Assembly (NCBI GenBank): GCA_009869945.1
Contig: WIXG01000011.1
Coordinates: 1-64,000 of the forward strand
DNA length: 64,000 nt
Direction: 5' to 3'
From: Mesaphorura yosii
Lineage: Eukaryota > Arthropoda > Collembola > Poduromorpha > Tullbergiidae
Shown here: positions 1-9,940 of the stretch, piece after piece
Numbering within the stretch: the stretch's first letter is position 1
Layout of the letters: the number at the start of each line of letters is the position of its first letter
The notes under the pieces: model-generated
What the model saw: only the letters and a program-made list of their open reading frames with translations
Told to the model about the DNA's origin: nothing
The model's database searches: none
Translations under genes and position numbers: made by a program

Positions 1-991
1 TATTATTTGCCTTCGCCCTGAATTCCCTCCAGTTGATGTTGACATTGCCGCAGTTGCGGCTGCGGGAGCTCCTTCGCATTCGCGTCTTTGATCATTTGGT
101 AGACGGGCTCTGCCACCCCGACATTCTGAAAGTGAGATTAATGCAAAATTAATGCCTTGTGCGATGCTGGAGTCGCTGGAGCTTCAGCTGAGCAAATGGC
201 CGAAGCGAATTCAGCATAATTTTAGTATAATTTCGCAATTACGGTGACTTACCCTCAATCATTTCAATCTTCTTCAGGCGCCCGTTGATACCCTCCACGG
301 TGACCCGCAGCGCATTCAGTTGTCCGTCCATTGCGGCCTTCGGCGTGTTCAGTCGACCGTCGATGCCCTTTACGAAGGAGAACAAGGCCTCCAGCTGCCG
401 CAGCCGACCGTCGATTCCACCCACAGAGCACATTTGCACCAGTTTCTCTGAAGAAAATCAAAAGAAATTATACGCAGTGCAGGCTTACATCTTAAAATTT
501 TCCAGGGTTACCTCGTAGAGTCCATTGTTAAGCAAGTAGAAGAGAGCCAGGGACAAGGATTTGTCCACTGCAATTACAAGGATGATTTTTAGTACTTCGG
601 AGCAACTTATTGGAATCTAGCTGACTTACATGACGCAACGACTCCTGTGGCGCTGCAGATCTCTAGCATCATTTCTTTATTGTTGCCCAGCTGGTACCCA
701 TACATGCGAGCCACAAACTGTTCAGTTTTATGATCCTGATAGAATCCAACTATGAACAAGAGATAACAGCATGCGATAGTCCACATGGAGAGTGCAATCT
801 GTTATTATTCATTTCAGAATTTTAAGAATTCATTCAAGTTAATCATTACCTTGGTTCATTACTATTTAACTTTATTAACTTACCATCTCAACCCACATTA
901 AGGTGTAAGCCTTATCTTCGCAAAAAAGGAACAATCTGGATGGATTCTCCAGTCTCCGTCCTGGTTTGCGCGTGCTGGCCTTTCCCTTCAT
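1..991 (-). CDS. Small membrane protein with GIDGRL-like repeats, 3' end at window edge
   Basis: I do not recognise this gene. The model starts at 991 and joins exons 991-884, 798-630, 567-512, about 445-253 and 125 to the window edge, all with GT-AG borders. The first exon (36 codons) is basic. The second opens with a hydrophobic segment (IALSMWTIACYLLFIVGFY) that is probably a membrane helix, and a second hydrophobic stretch follows around SLALFYLL. The fourth exon carries three or four spaced copies of a G-I-D/N-G-R-L motif about 17 residues apart in an amphipathic, possibly coiled-coil, context. The final junction is unresolved: the donor at 252 is phase 1 and keeps an open frame to the edge, whereas another frame would stop at positions 3-5. 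The acceptor near 446 lies at CAGAG, so that border may be off by two bases. Start and membrane nature are fairly sure; function is unknown. Confidence 0.5.
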
Positions 992-2001
992 AATCGGGGG
1001 GTGGCCAGAGTCTGAGCCTTATTGCTAGTTGAATTTGAAGGAACCTTCATTTCGTTTTTGGATTAATCTTTTGTGCGTTGTGTCTGAAGCAGAACTGTGA
1101 ATGCACAAACTTGACAACATTCACAGTATGTTTGTCTCTATTACATTGGACTCGCTGACGTGGAAGTAGAAAATAACTGCTGTATAGTGAATGCTTGCGA
1201 TGCAGGTTATGAGCAGGTAACAGATGAGGCAACAGATTGAATGAGTTGAAAAGCTTCTAGAATGTTCATGCACTGACGCAGAGGGGTGCTCGGGTGAGAG
1301 ACCAATAAAGACTTGTGGCTCTGACGAACTTAACATAGCGCATGCATACTATGCTAAATGCTTTGCTAAATGCTAAAACTGAGTAGGATTAAAGCTGAGT
1401 ATTGACGTCAACATGTTTCTTGAACGTTTGCAGTTTGCATAGAGGCGAGTTCGGGTCTTGGTTTACGTTTCAGTGACAGAGTGGGCAGAGTAAGAGGATG
1501 GGGAACGAAGAAGAGGAAGACGAAGAAGGGGGTGGGAAGGCGCGTGCCACCGTGGCATGGTAGTCTTGCCCAAAAATGGCGGATGTCTCTGTTAAATGCT
1601 AGGTTAAAATGAGTTGACGATTGACGAGTTGAGGTTGTAGAGGAGAGAACAGAGAAGTGGCTCCAAGTCCAGACTGCTGATGCTGACATAAATCGAACAA
1701 AGAGCAAGGACAGGGAGATGAACGCCTCGAGTGGAAAAGTACCTAAACCTAAACTCAGAGCTCGAAGAATTTTTTTGCACACGACGCAAAAATTGGAGAC
1801 AGCTAAAGGCTAAGGCTAATGTGCGATGTCTCGACGCGACGAATTTGGAATTCGTCGCGTGCACTTCCTGGATGGGGCTTTGAATTGATCAAGATTATTG
1901 ATCAGACACAAAGTTCAGAGTTTATTTGTGTAAAACTACTAAAATACGATTGACGGTCATTTCCAGCTATGATCGGCGATCGGATCATGCCTAATCTGTA
2001 T
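992..2001. other. Intergenic, no gene seen
   Basis: This lies between the start of the first minus-strand gene and the stop of the second. Open frames here are short, lack splice or codon support and overlap each other on one strand. Only the hairpin at 1834-1860 stands out. Confidence 0.5.
1834..1860. repeat. Perfect short inverted repeat (12-bp arms, 3-nt loop)
   Basis: ACGCGACGAATT at 1834-1845 is the exact reverse complement of 1849-1860, with TGG as the loop. It lies between two genes, and shorter GATC-rich hairpins follow nearby (about 1890-1986). No run of T follows that would suggest a terminator. Confidence 0.6.
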
Positions 2002-2784
2002 TTAGAGCGGAATGTCCGTCATCTCCGTCATTGTCGACTGCGCACTGATGTGCTGCTCCCCAAAACGTCCCTGATCATGGCTTTGGTTGTGCCCATTCGG
2101 TACACGACGCTCTCGCCGCTTTAATTTGTCCAGATGCTGAGACAAAACGAAAAGCGACAGCACGCGGTAGAGCCAGCCGAGAACGGGAGCTAGTATTGCG
2201 TACGATCGTAAATTACTGCCATGCTTCACGATTCTGCTCACTACAAATAGGATGCTCAGCACAAGAAGCACTCCATGAATTATGATCCATGTCTGACACT
2301 TTTTGGGGCTCTCCTACAAGATAATAAGATAAAGTATACCAATTGAGACGGCTTGGGAATTTCTTTTCGTCTTCAATAATACCTCATAAATTGCATTTCG
2401 CAGCAGAATATTAAGAGCGCATTGTATCACCAGAAGAATTATTCCAAAAAAGCCGACGGTAAGCAGCGCGATAAGGAATACGGATTGGCCCATCTGCTCA
2501 TCAGCCAACGAACGCCATTGGTCCCGATTATCCTCCGTACACTCATCACAGGATTCGAGAGCCAGCGCGTTGATTATTGTGGGCGACAGAATTCCAGCAC
2601 CGATCATGCACGCGATGAACAGGAGGAAACACACGGCAAATCCAATCTATTGAAAAGGAATTCAATGCAGCAATGCAATGCATTAAAAACTGGAATTCTC
2701 ACCAGGCAGAAATTAATCGATTTTAGTTCTCACCCATTCAATCCGTAGGATAATTAGTGGCCGTTTTGGGTTAATATAAGGCAT
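2002..2784 (-). CDS. Four-transmembrane small protein, unknown family
   Basis: Three exons (2784-2734, 2646-2383, 2313-2002) sum to 627 nt and encode 208 residues. Four hydrophobic segments are visible: after the WI junction near residue 17, around SVFLIALLTVGFFGIILLVI, around WIIIHGVLLVLSILFVV, and around YAILAPVLGWLYRVLSLFVL. A loop between helices 1 and 2 carries a C-x2-C pair (ESCDECTEDN), which recalls tetraspan proteins, but no CCG tetraspanin motif is present. The tail is polar and rich in H, Q and S. Both introns are phase 0, and the first falls exactly at the start of helix 1, as in the neighbouring gene at 884-991. The two may be related members of one small arthropod family; that link is inference. 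Confidence 0.7.
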
Positions 2785-3442
2785 TGTTGTTTAACAAATT
2801 AATACCCTGCCCGCATTTATTTGCAATCCAGTTCAGACCAGAAAAGTGTTTTTGTTAACTATAAACTGACAATGAGGAAGCGCCGAAGTGGGTCAGGCGC
2901 ATTTAGCACACATACAGAAATTATAGTAATCAATCCCGCACCCGTAAAAGAATGGTGACGCTACTCGGTTTGCGGTTAAACCATTCTGCGTATCATCCGA
3001 CACCCACATTAGTTATCCTTATCTGAACTGAAATTGTTTTGGTGGTTAACTTTCCAGCAGTCCGCAATTGTGCTGGATCGCTGAAGCTGGTGATGCGAAC
3101 TCTGAATGACGAAGGCGTAACCTCAGCAAGCATTCCATTGTTGGGCTTGGTGTACATGACTACCCAGATTTGATACTGATTTCCTATCTGGCCAGCCACC
3201 ACAAGGCATATTTATTTATATAATCTCTAAAATTATCGCAACAGGTCAGGAAACAAAGAAACGCAGCACCGCGAAAGTGAAACGCGTGATTCGCGATTGG
3301 AGATTTTGCAATAAAACACACTTCCTACAAGGGTAAATGGCCACAGCTTAGTAGCACTCCTTCATTTCTTGATGTTTCTTGTGCTCGTGTTCGTAGGTCG
3401 TGTTGCATAAAATTACATGTGTTTAGCTGAGATGCTGTACTA
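2785..3442. other. Intergenic, upstream of RNase H1
   Basis: No convincing gene. A minus-strand open frame at 2993-3202 has a plausible-looking composition but no start context, splice partner or recognisable domain. Confidence 0.4.
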
Positions 3443-5185
3443 ATGGTTGTAGCTAATAATTTAATTGAGGTGGTTGTGTATTTATTTCACGTGCTGTGCA
3501 CGGCAACTATCACACTGATTAAATCACTGTTCAACTGGCTGAGTGCTGGCGTTGTGGCTGCTGTTCGTGAAACGGCGGCGACAAAGACAAGTGTGGGGCG
3601 ATCGCGATCTGGTACCGGTGCCACTGGCTATTATAGCAGTTTCCCGAGCCGAGAAACGAGTCAGAACAATTTTGGCGTTTATTCACGAGTTTACCAGCGA
3701 CAATATAATCACACCATTCCCCAGAAGCCCCAGATCGACATCGACGAAGACGAATTAACGATGGGAAAAACTAAAGGAGGGTTCTACGCTGTCGCTATCG
3801 GCCGAAAGTCTGGAATATACAACACGTGGTAAGATCGCGTTCCTGGTGCTTAATCAGAGCAGATAGATACCAAAGACTGATACCGATATTACTGATAAGG
3901 TCTCTTGATTGATTGTTATTGTTAGGGACGAATGTAAAGCTCAAGTGACGGGATTTGCCAATGCCCGATACAAGAAATTCGCAACGGCTGATGAAGCCAG
4001 GCGCTTCATTGCGGCGAATTCGTCCATAGAAAAGGCCGAACCAGTTACCAATCAACCAGAAAAACCCGGAATGTACGCTGTGCTAAGACCAAACGATCCG
4101 GCTTGGATGAGGGCACATGGAACTCCACATGAACTAAAGGAGCCTCCATTGTCAACGTTTGACAGACAATACAGCGGCTCTGGTTTTAAGCCTGCCAAAT
4201 TGACAACTACGAGAGGAGAACTCATGGGAAATGGATTCTGTTCGGCGTCCGCAGTTATTGCCAGACCAAACTTGACTGAAGCGCCTGGACCGAGTTCTTC
4301 ATCGGGAAATAATGGTGGTGTCAAGACCTTCTCGACTTCTACCGCCGACTTTAGGAGACAATTACGAGTCAGTGGAGATCGGGTCACCAATAATAAGCGG
4401 AAGTTGTCTGACGATGGAGGGGCGATGCCACAAGCTAATAGGAACGTCAAGAATCCAGACTCGTTCGAGAGGGACAGCGACGGTTACATAATTGTGTTTA
4501 CTGATGGTGCTTGCAAAGCCAACGGGAAACGAGGTGCTGAAGCAGGAATTGGGGTCTGGTTTGGTGACAACCATGAACTGTAAGTTCCTTTCTTTCAACA
4601 ATTTCAACTTCAAGCATGAGTACAGAGCAGTTAATGAGAATGATCTACTTTCTTAGGAATATATCTGAGCCGGTGCTTGGCCGCCAAACAAACAACACTG
4701 CCGAAATTCAGGCTGCCGAAAGAGCCATCCTTCAAGCTAAGAGCGCTGGTAATTCAGTTTATGACCGTAAAAACGATTTTTCTTTTCGAGGTTGCAATAA
4801 TTATATTTTATTAGGCATTGACAAACTGGTAATCCAGACTGACTCACAGTTCGTGATTCATTGTGTTACTAAATGGCTGAATAAATGGAAAAGAAACGGG
4901 TGGAAATTAGCTGGCGGTAAAGATGTGAAGAATCGGCATGATTTGGAGAAGCTCACGGCAGCTATGGATGAAATGGAGATTAAATGGGTACGTTACAAAT
5001 ATAAACTAGGACATGCTAATGCTAAGTAGCATTTAAGCTTGAATAAAATTCTAACTTCTAACATTTCTGTTTCTAACTGGTTTCTTTCGCAGTCTTACGT
5101 TCCTGGTCACAAAGGTCATTATGGGAATGAGCAAGCAGATAAATTGGCCGTCAGTGGCTCCAAGAAGCAAAAACTTTCAAAGTGA
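3443..5185 (+). CDS. RNASEH1: Ribonuclease H1
   Basis: Cleaves RNA in RNA-DNA hybrids in the nucleus and mitochondria. Five exons (3443-3828, 3926-4579, 4657-4748, 4815-4987, 5093-5185) sum to 1398 nt, giving 465 residues. The hybrid-binding domain starts at residue 107 (MGKTKGGFYAVAIG, continued across the first intron by WDECKAQVTGF). A low-complexity linker follows, then the RNase H fold with all four acidic positions: D in FTDGACKANGK, E in NTAEIQAAERAI, D in IQTDSQFV, and D in NEQAD next to a VPGHKGH loop. Intron 3 is 66 bp and in frame. The N-terminal 106 residues are unusually long and hydrophobic at the start (LIEVVVYLFHVLCTATITLI); an internal ATG sits exactly before the hybrid-binding domain. 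Confidence 0.95.
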
Positions 5186-5478
5186 TGCGATGTGATGAGC
5201 AACTGAAATGAAGATGGACTTAGGAGATTGGACCAATCTGTACAAATATCTTTGCATTTTCGTTTTCTCTAGTTTGATATTTACCTTCAGCCAGAGTTTA
5301 CGTTGTGACTCACAGACTTAATCACTTGATTGTAGTCCTACAGACTTAATACTTCTTATCTCATAACAAACGCTAAACGCATAACAAAGCGTACAAAGAT
5401 TGACTTGCCATGCGTCATACTGAGTGCTGAGCAAGGTTAACTTATAATTTAATAGTTTAATTTAAGGTAACTTAACAT

Positions 5479-5484
5479 AATAAA
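5479..5484 (+). terminator. Poly(A) signal AATAAA after RNase H1
   Basis: A canonical hexamer about 295 bp past the RNase H1 stop. It is the first such signal on the plus strand after the gene. Confidence 0.5.
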
Positions 5485-5604
5485 GGTCGATAACAGTGCT
5501 TCGGCTTTTTAAAGCTGAGGTACACAACGCGCATCACGAGAAAGATGCAGCGAACCATACTTTTGTACATACGGGAATACTGTTGTGAGGAATAAACTCA
5601 CTAC

Positions 5605-5857
5605 GGAGCAGCCCGCGCTGATCACGAGCAACCCATATAAATGTGGGATCAAAATGTCCGTTAGGGAGCTTGTGTTAAGATAAAAGTGGTCTAGCTGCCC
5701 TCATTGCGAATTGGCCCGGTAGATGCACTTGAGTCTAGCCGCTGCATCACAATATGCAACACGCCAATTGTATACAAGTAGCACGACAATTGCACGGACA
5801 ACGGACACTTTGATCCCACATTTATATGGGTTGCTCGTGATCAGCGCGGGCTGCTCC
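5605..5857. mobile_element. Foldback/MITE-like element with 58-bp terminal inverted repeats
   Basis: Positions 5605-5662 and 5800-5857 are reverse complements over 58 bp with a single mismatch (A/G). Both begin GGAGCAGCCCGCGCTGATCA read inward. The 137-bp core has no coding potential. Outside the arms, similarity continues weakly with one indel (ACTCACTAC against ACTGACTA), so the exact ends and target duplication are unclear. The near-identity of the arms indicates recent insertion or strong structural constraint. Size and form fit a miniature inverted-repeat transposable element that depends on another element for movement. Confidence 0.8.
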
Positions 5858-5915
5858 TAGTCAGTTAAGCTACTACTACTGCAAACTACGATCTAAGATC
5901 TACATTGTACGCTGA

Positions 5916-6682
5916 CTAACTTCCGGAGAGACTCATGACCAGGCCCATAAATTGCTGATAATTAATTGTAATCCATCCATCCTGATTGTGATCGTATTCT
6001 CTGAAGATGTTTGTGATGGTCTGTCAAGTAAAAGTTCAAGTTAACCACGCAAGCTAAGCTCAAAGTCAAATTTACACTTTTTACGCTCGGCTGGCTTACA
6101 TGAAGCATGATGCAACTTTGGATAAAGTCGTCAAATGCCAGGGATCCTTTGTGATGCCTGTCGTACTTTGCCACGAGCAGCCCAACCACTTCCGGGTTCA
6201 GATGGTACCCAAATGAAGTTAGCGCCTCAAGAAGTTGGTTAACATCGATTGACTTGGATCGGTCAGTGTCGAATCGAGCGAAGCAATCTTGCCAGTCGTT
6301 GACGTACTTCCAAAGGGAGCCAAACTCCTCGAAACTTATTTTTCCACGTCCGCTTCGGTCAAACATGTCTGTAAATGTGTTCCAATATTTTATAATGACC
6401 CATTTACAGCAATTTTCTGCACAACTGCATTGCTCTTACTTATCATCAAGCCAATTGTGTCCATGTTGAAGGGAAGCCACGTCCCGTTTGACAGCACCGC
6501 CTGCAGTTCAATCGCATCAATCTCTCCGTCGCCGTCGGCGTCGACCCTGCTAAGCAAAAAGAAAGCTTATCAGTATCAGTTGGTGTAAGATAAAATTAAG
6601 CAATAGGCAATGGTACGGCACCGACTTACACTTGAAAAGTGTCGAAGAGTTCACTTTCATTAAGCATCCGAGATGATGCCAT
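5916..6682 (-). CDS. PDCD6: Penta-EF-hand calcium sensor, ALG-2/PDCD6 type
   Basis: Cytosolic calcium-dependent adaptor that links ESCRT, ALIX and COPII components. Four exons (6682-6630, 6546-6440, 6368-6100, 6020-5916) total 534 nt and 177 residues, close to the family length. EF-hand 1 is clear (VDADGDGEI) and is followed by QAVLSNGTWLPFN, a family signature. EF-hand 2 is degenerate, EF-hand 3 is FDTDRSKSID, EF-hand 4 is KYDRHHKGSLAFDDFIQ, and EF-hand 5 is YDHNQDGWI. The start ATG opens a short N terminus (MASSRMLNESE) without the Gly/Pro-rich extension of peflin or sorcin, which favours PDCD6 over peflin. Confidence 0.92.
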
Positions 6683-7511
6683 TATAAAGCTTCAACTTGT
6701 ACTTGAAATGAATGATTTTCGCTGGTGCAAATCTTTCTCGGGGGTGTGAATAAGGAACTGACTCTTTCGGAGCCGAGAATACAACTGAATTGTCCATGGA
6801 ACCGCGTCAGCGTTTAAATGGCACGAGGTGCAACAGTCAACAGAAATGACGTTGAGTGTTGAATGTAAAGAAGAATGTTCTCCAAGATTCCAACTACACT
6901 GAAGCGGGCCACAATACTAGACCTGTTGTGGTTTTCCCGAGCCAGACTCTCGTGATGCCCGGCCGGAGAGCGGAGAGCCATACACACGAATGACGACAAC
7001 ACGGAAAGATGAGTCATACGCCAAAATGCGTTGTTGGCACGCGAATCGCGAAAGACGCAGTTGCAGAAAGTGCGAAGATGTAACGCTAACGTGGAGCTGG
7101 AACCAGAACCGGAGCGGTGCCCTCGTCCGTGTCCTCGGTTCGGAAAATTGCAAGGGAGATATAGGTTTATTCACAAATGCCAAAGTTGGATATCAAAGTG
7201 CATTAACATTTCAGCACGCGCGTGGGTCGCGTGCTTTGGTTCTAATCTTCTCACGAAGTTGTACGACCCTAATTCTATTTTTGGCTGACGACTGTATCTC
7301 ATCCCGTAGTAAAGAGTTATATTTAGCTCTGGAACTGGAGTTGATCTTTATTTTCCTCCAAAAATAGAAACTCATGACGAAGTTTTGTTATTCCGCGTCT
7401 ATTTTCGTTTTGAGGTGACCTTTTATTTGCACACAAAAAATAAGAACGGGTATTTGAGTTTGAGCTAAACATGGAACATTCATTAAAGCTAGTGGTAAAT
7501 GGCAGCAAGAA
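6683..7511. other. Intergenic between PDCD6 start and GMC1 stop
   Basis: Overlapping short frames on both strands, none supported by splicing or domains. I see no RNA gene or repeat of note. Confidence 0.4.
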
Positions 7512-9837
7512 TCATTTAATCTCGTTGTTGTATTTTGGGTTATGAGCACTATTCACTAGATCAGCACCCTTCTCGCCAATCATGATTGATGCGGCGTTCG
7601 GGTTCGAACTGACAATCTCGGGCATAATTGACGCATCAATTACGCGAAGTCTTTTTGTACCAAGCACTCTGAGGTCGGAGTCGACGACAGCGTGCGGCGA
7701 GTCAGGCCGCCCCATCGGACAAGTGCACGTTGGATGATACATGGTTAATGGCATATGGCGGAGGTAGCACTCGAGGTACGCGTCACTTCGTGGTGGATGG
7801 TGCTCGCAGCCAGGGAATTGTGTGTGCTGAAATCTTCCGTTCATTGCCTGGAACGTAGTCGTGTTTTCTACCAGCTGAATCGTTGCCCTCATACCTGTGA
7901 GAAAAATCAGCCTTCGTATTCGTATGCAGGAATAAGTAAAAGTCAACGGCGGAACGCCGTCGTCTTACTTTCTAGCAGTACTTCCACATCTCGTTTATCC
8001 GCAAAGTAATTTGGGTTCATGAGTGGGGGTACGTTCGGGTCCAGCGACTGGAGCGTGACTTCTCCACGACTTTTCGGACGGGCCAATATCGCAATAAGTT
8101 GGAATGACTCTTTGTTGTGGACTTCACTGTAGTATTTGTGGAGCACACCGTCTCGAACATTGAATGCAAACTCGAAGTCCTTCGGTGCTTTGTTGTAGAT
8201 TGAAGTTCCGAGGATCATCACTGCAATTAAATAATTTAAACCAGGTTTACTCATGGTCATCTATGTAGGTAACCTTTGTCCAGCTTACGCTGAGTATCAG
8301 GCCAATTTCTTTCGCCAGCCGCTTTTGCGACTGAAGACGCGTAAAATCCGGACGCTTGAACTCCTGGGCTCGTGAGCGCGCCGGTTCCGTGATGAACAAA
8401 ATCATAGAACGCAGACGGATTCAGATCGCGGTCAAGATTCATGGACGCTTCCTTCTCAATACTGAATGGACCCATGAACGAGGTGATATGATCTTGCAGG
8501 TTTTGCCCGACCGGCAAATCTTTTCGTACTTTAATCTAGCACAATCAGGAATCATTTGAGGAATTTTTTCATTGTCAACCAGGATTTTAAGACACCGAAA
8601 GGCACTCACTCCAAACGACTCCAAGTGCTTGCGTGGTCCGATCCCTGATAACATAAGCAGCTGGGGAGAATTAATTGCACCGGCAGAAATAATGACTTCC
8701 TTGTTTGCCAAAGCAATTTTACGGAGACCGTGTCGCACATATTCCACTCCAAGAGCTTCGTTATCAGGTCCGAAGATAATCTGGAAATATGCGAACAATT
8801 AACTCAGCTTCAGGCAAACAACAATGAAGAGCCAACAAGGAAGCATTTCCTTACTTTGTGCACCATCGCGAACTTATAAATTGTTAAGCTCTTTCTCTCC
8901 TTTAGAATTGGTTCGATGAATGCACGATACGTCCCAAATCGGCTTCCGTATCTTTGTGAGAAGAAATGCGTCTCGAAACCTTCATCAAATGGTCCGTTCA
9001 GATCCACTTCGTCGTAACCCATTTCTTTCCCGGCATTTACAAAATATCTGGCCATTCCAGTGTAAGGAGGTTGTTCGACATTCATTTCTCCACCTTGTGC
9101 GTGATACTTTCTCCGATTTTCATCCCAGGGTCCATTGTACTGATAATTTTCATGCCTCTTGAAGAACGGGACCACATTTTCATAATTCCAACGTTCGTCA
9201 CCCGTGATATTGGCCCAGTTGTCATAATCCTTTTTATGACCACGCAGGAAAATGAGGAAATTGAGATTACTGGACCCGCCAAGCCCTTTGCCTCGTGGCC
9301 AGTAGCATTGCTAAAATTATAAAATGAGCACTTTTACCATACATTGCTCATATCTGCATAAGATCTATTACTTCTTACATTGTTATTCATCCCAAGGCAT
9401 GCATTTTTTTGCGGCGTTGTGTAGTACCTCCAGTCAATGTACGGCTGTCGAAGCATAAGAAAAGCCAATGCCGGCATTGACGACAACGGTGACGGATTGC
9501 CACCGGCCTCCAACAGCAATACTTTAAAGTCTTGAGATAAGCGATTGGCTAGCACACTGCCGGCTGAGCCTCCTCCAACTGGCAGATTCGAAATCAACGT
9601 CGGTCAGTCAGCCATCCAGCAAGACACAAACACCAATTTTGTCTTACCAATAATAAAATCGAAATTCTCTTCGATCGGGTTGTAGGCCATCTTCACTTGA
9701 TCTGCGACCATGTCTAAATTGTGGTGCACCATCACATTAATTGATATCACACCGATTAGGGAGTAGAGGAGAGGGCGAAACCACGTTGACATTCGCTGGA
9801 AAACTGGAGCCCAAATCTGTTCTGGAGTTGTCGCCAT
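7512..9837 (-). CDS. GMC oxidoreductase, glucose dehydrogenase-like (copy 1)
   Basis: FAD-dependent oxidoreductase of the glucose-methanol-choline family; the substrate cannot be read from sequence. Seven exons (9837-9648, 9578-9379, 9310-8855, 8780-8610, 8535-8289, 8220-7969, 7894-7512) sum to 1899 nt, 632 residues. An N-terminal hydrophobic segment (LLYSLIGVISINVMV) suggests a signal anchor. The FAD motif is completed across intron 1 (DFIIVGGGSAGSVLANRL), then GKGLGGSSNLNF and SAGAINSPQLLMLSGIG follow. The C-terminal active-site region reads YHPTCTCPMG, where most relatives have HP-x-GT-C, so a conserved Gly is Cys here. The second catalytic region is SSNPNAASIMIGEKG. It pairs with the paralogue at 18228-20872. 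Confidence 0.93.
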
Positions 9838-9932
9838 GTCTGAGGGCTGCAGGTTGACTGGTGGGAGGTAGGGAAAGGAACTGGAAACCCGTATCAGAAT
9901 ACTTTCACTATACTCACACTTGCACTTGCACT

Positions 9933-9940
9933 ATTTTATA
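9933..9940 (-). promoter_or_regulatory. TATA box for GMC copy 1
   Basis: TATAAAAT on the minus strand about 100 bp before the start codon. A start site near 9909 would give the usual spacing, though the initiator there (TATAGTG) is only a loose match. Confidence 0.4.

Noticed and set aside
2993-3202. Minus-strand frame of 69 codons with plausible composition
   Set aside because: No start context, no matching splice sites, no recognisable domain.
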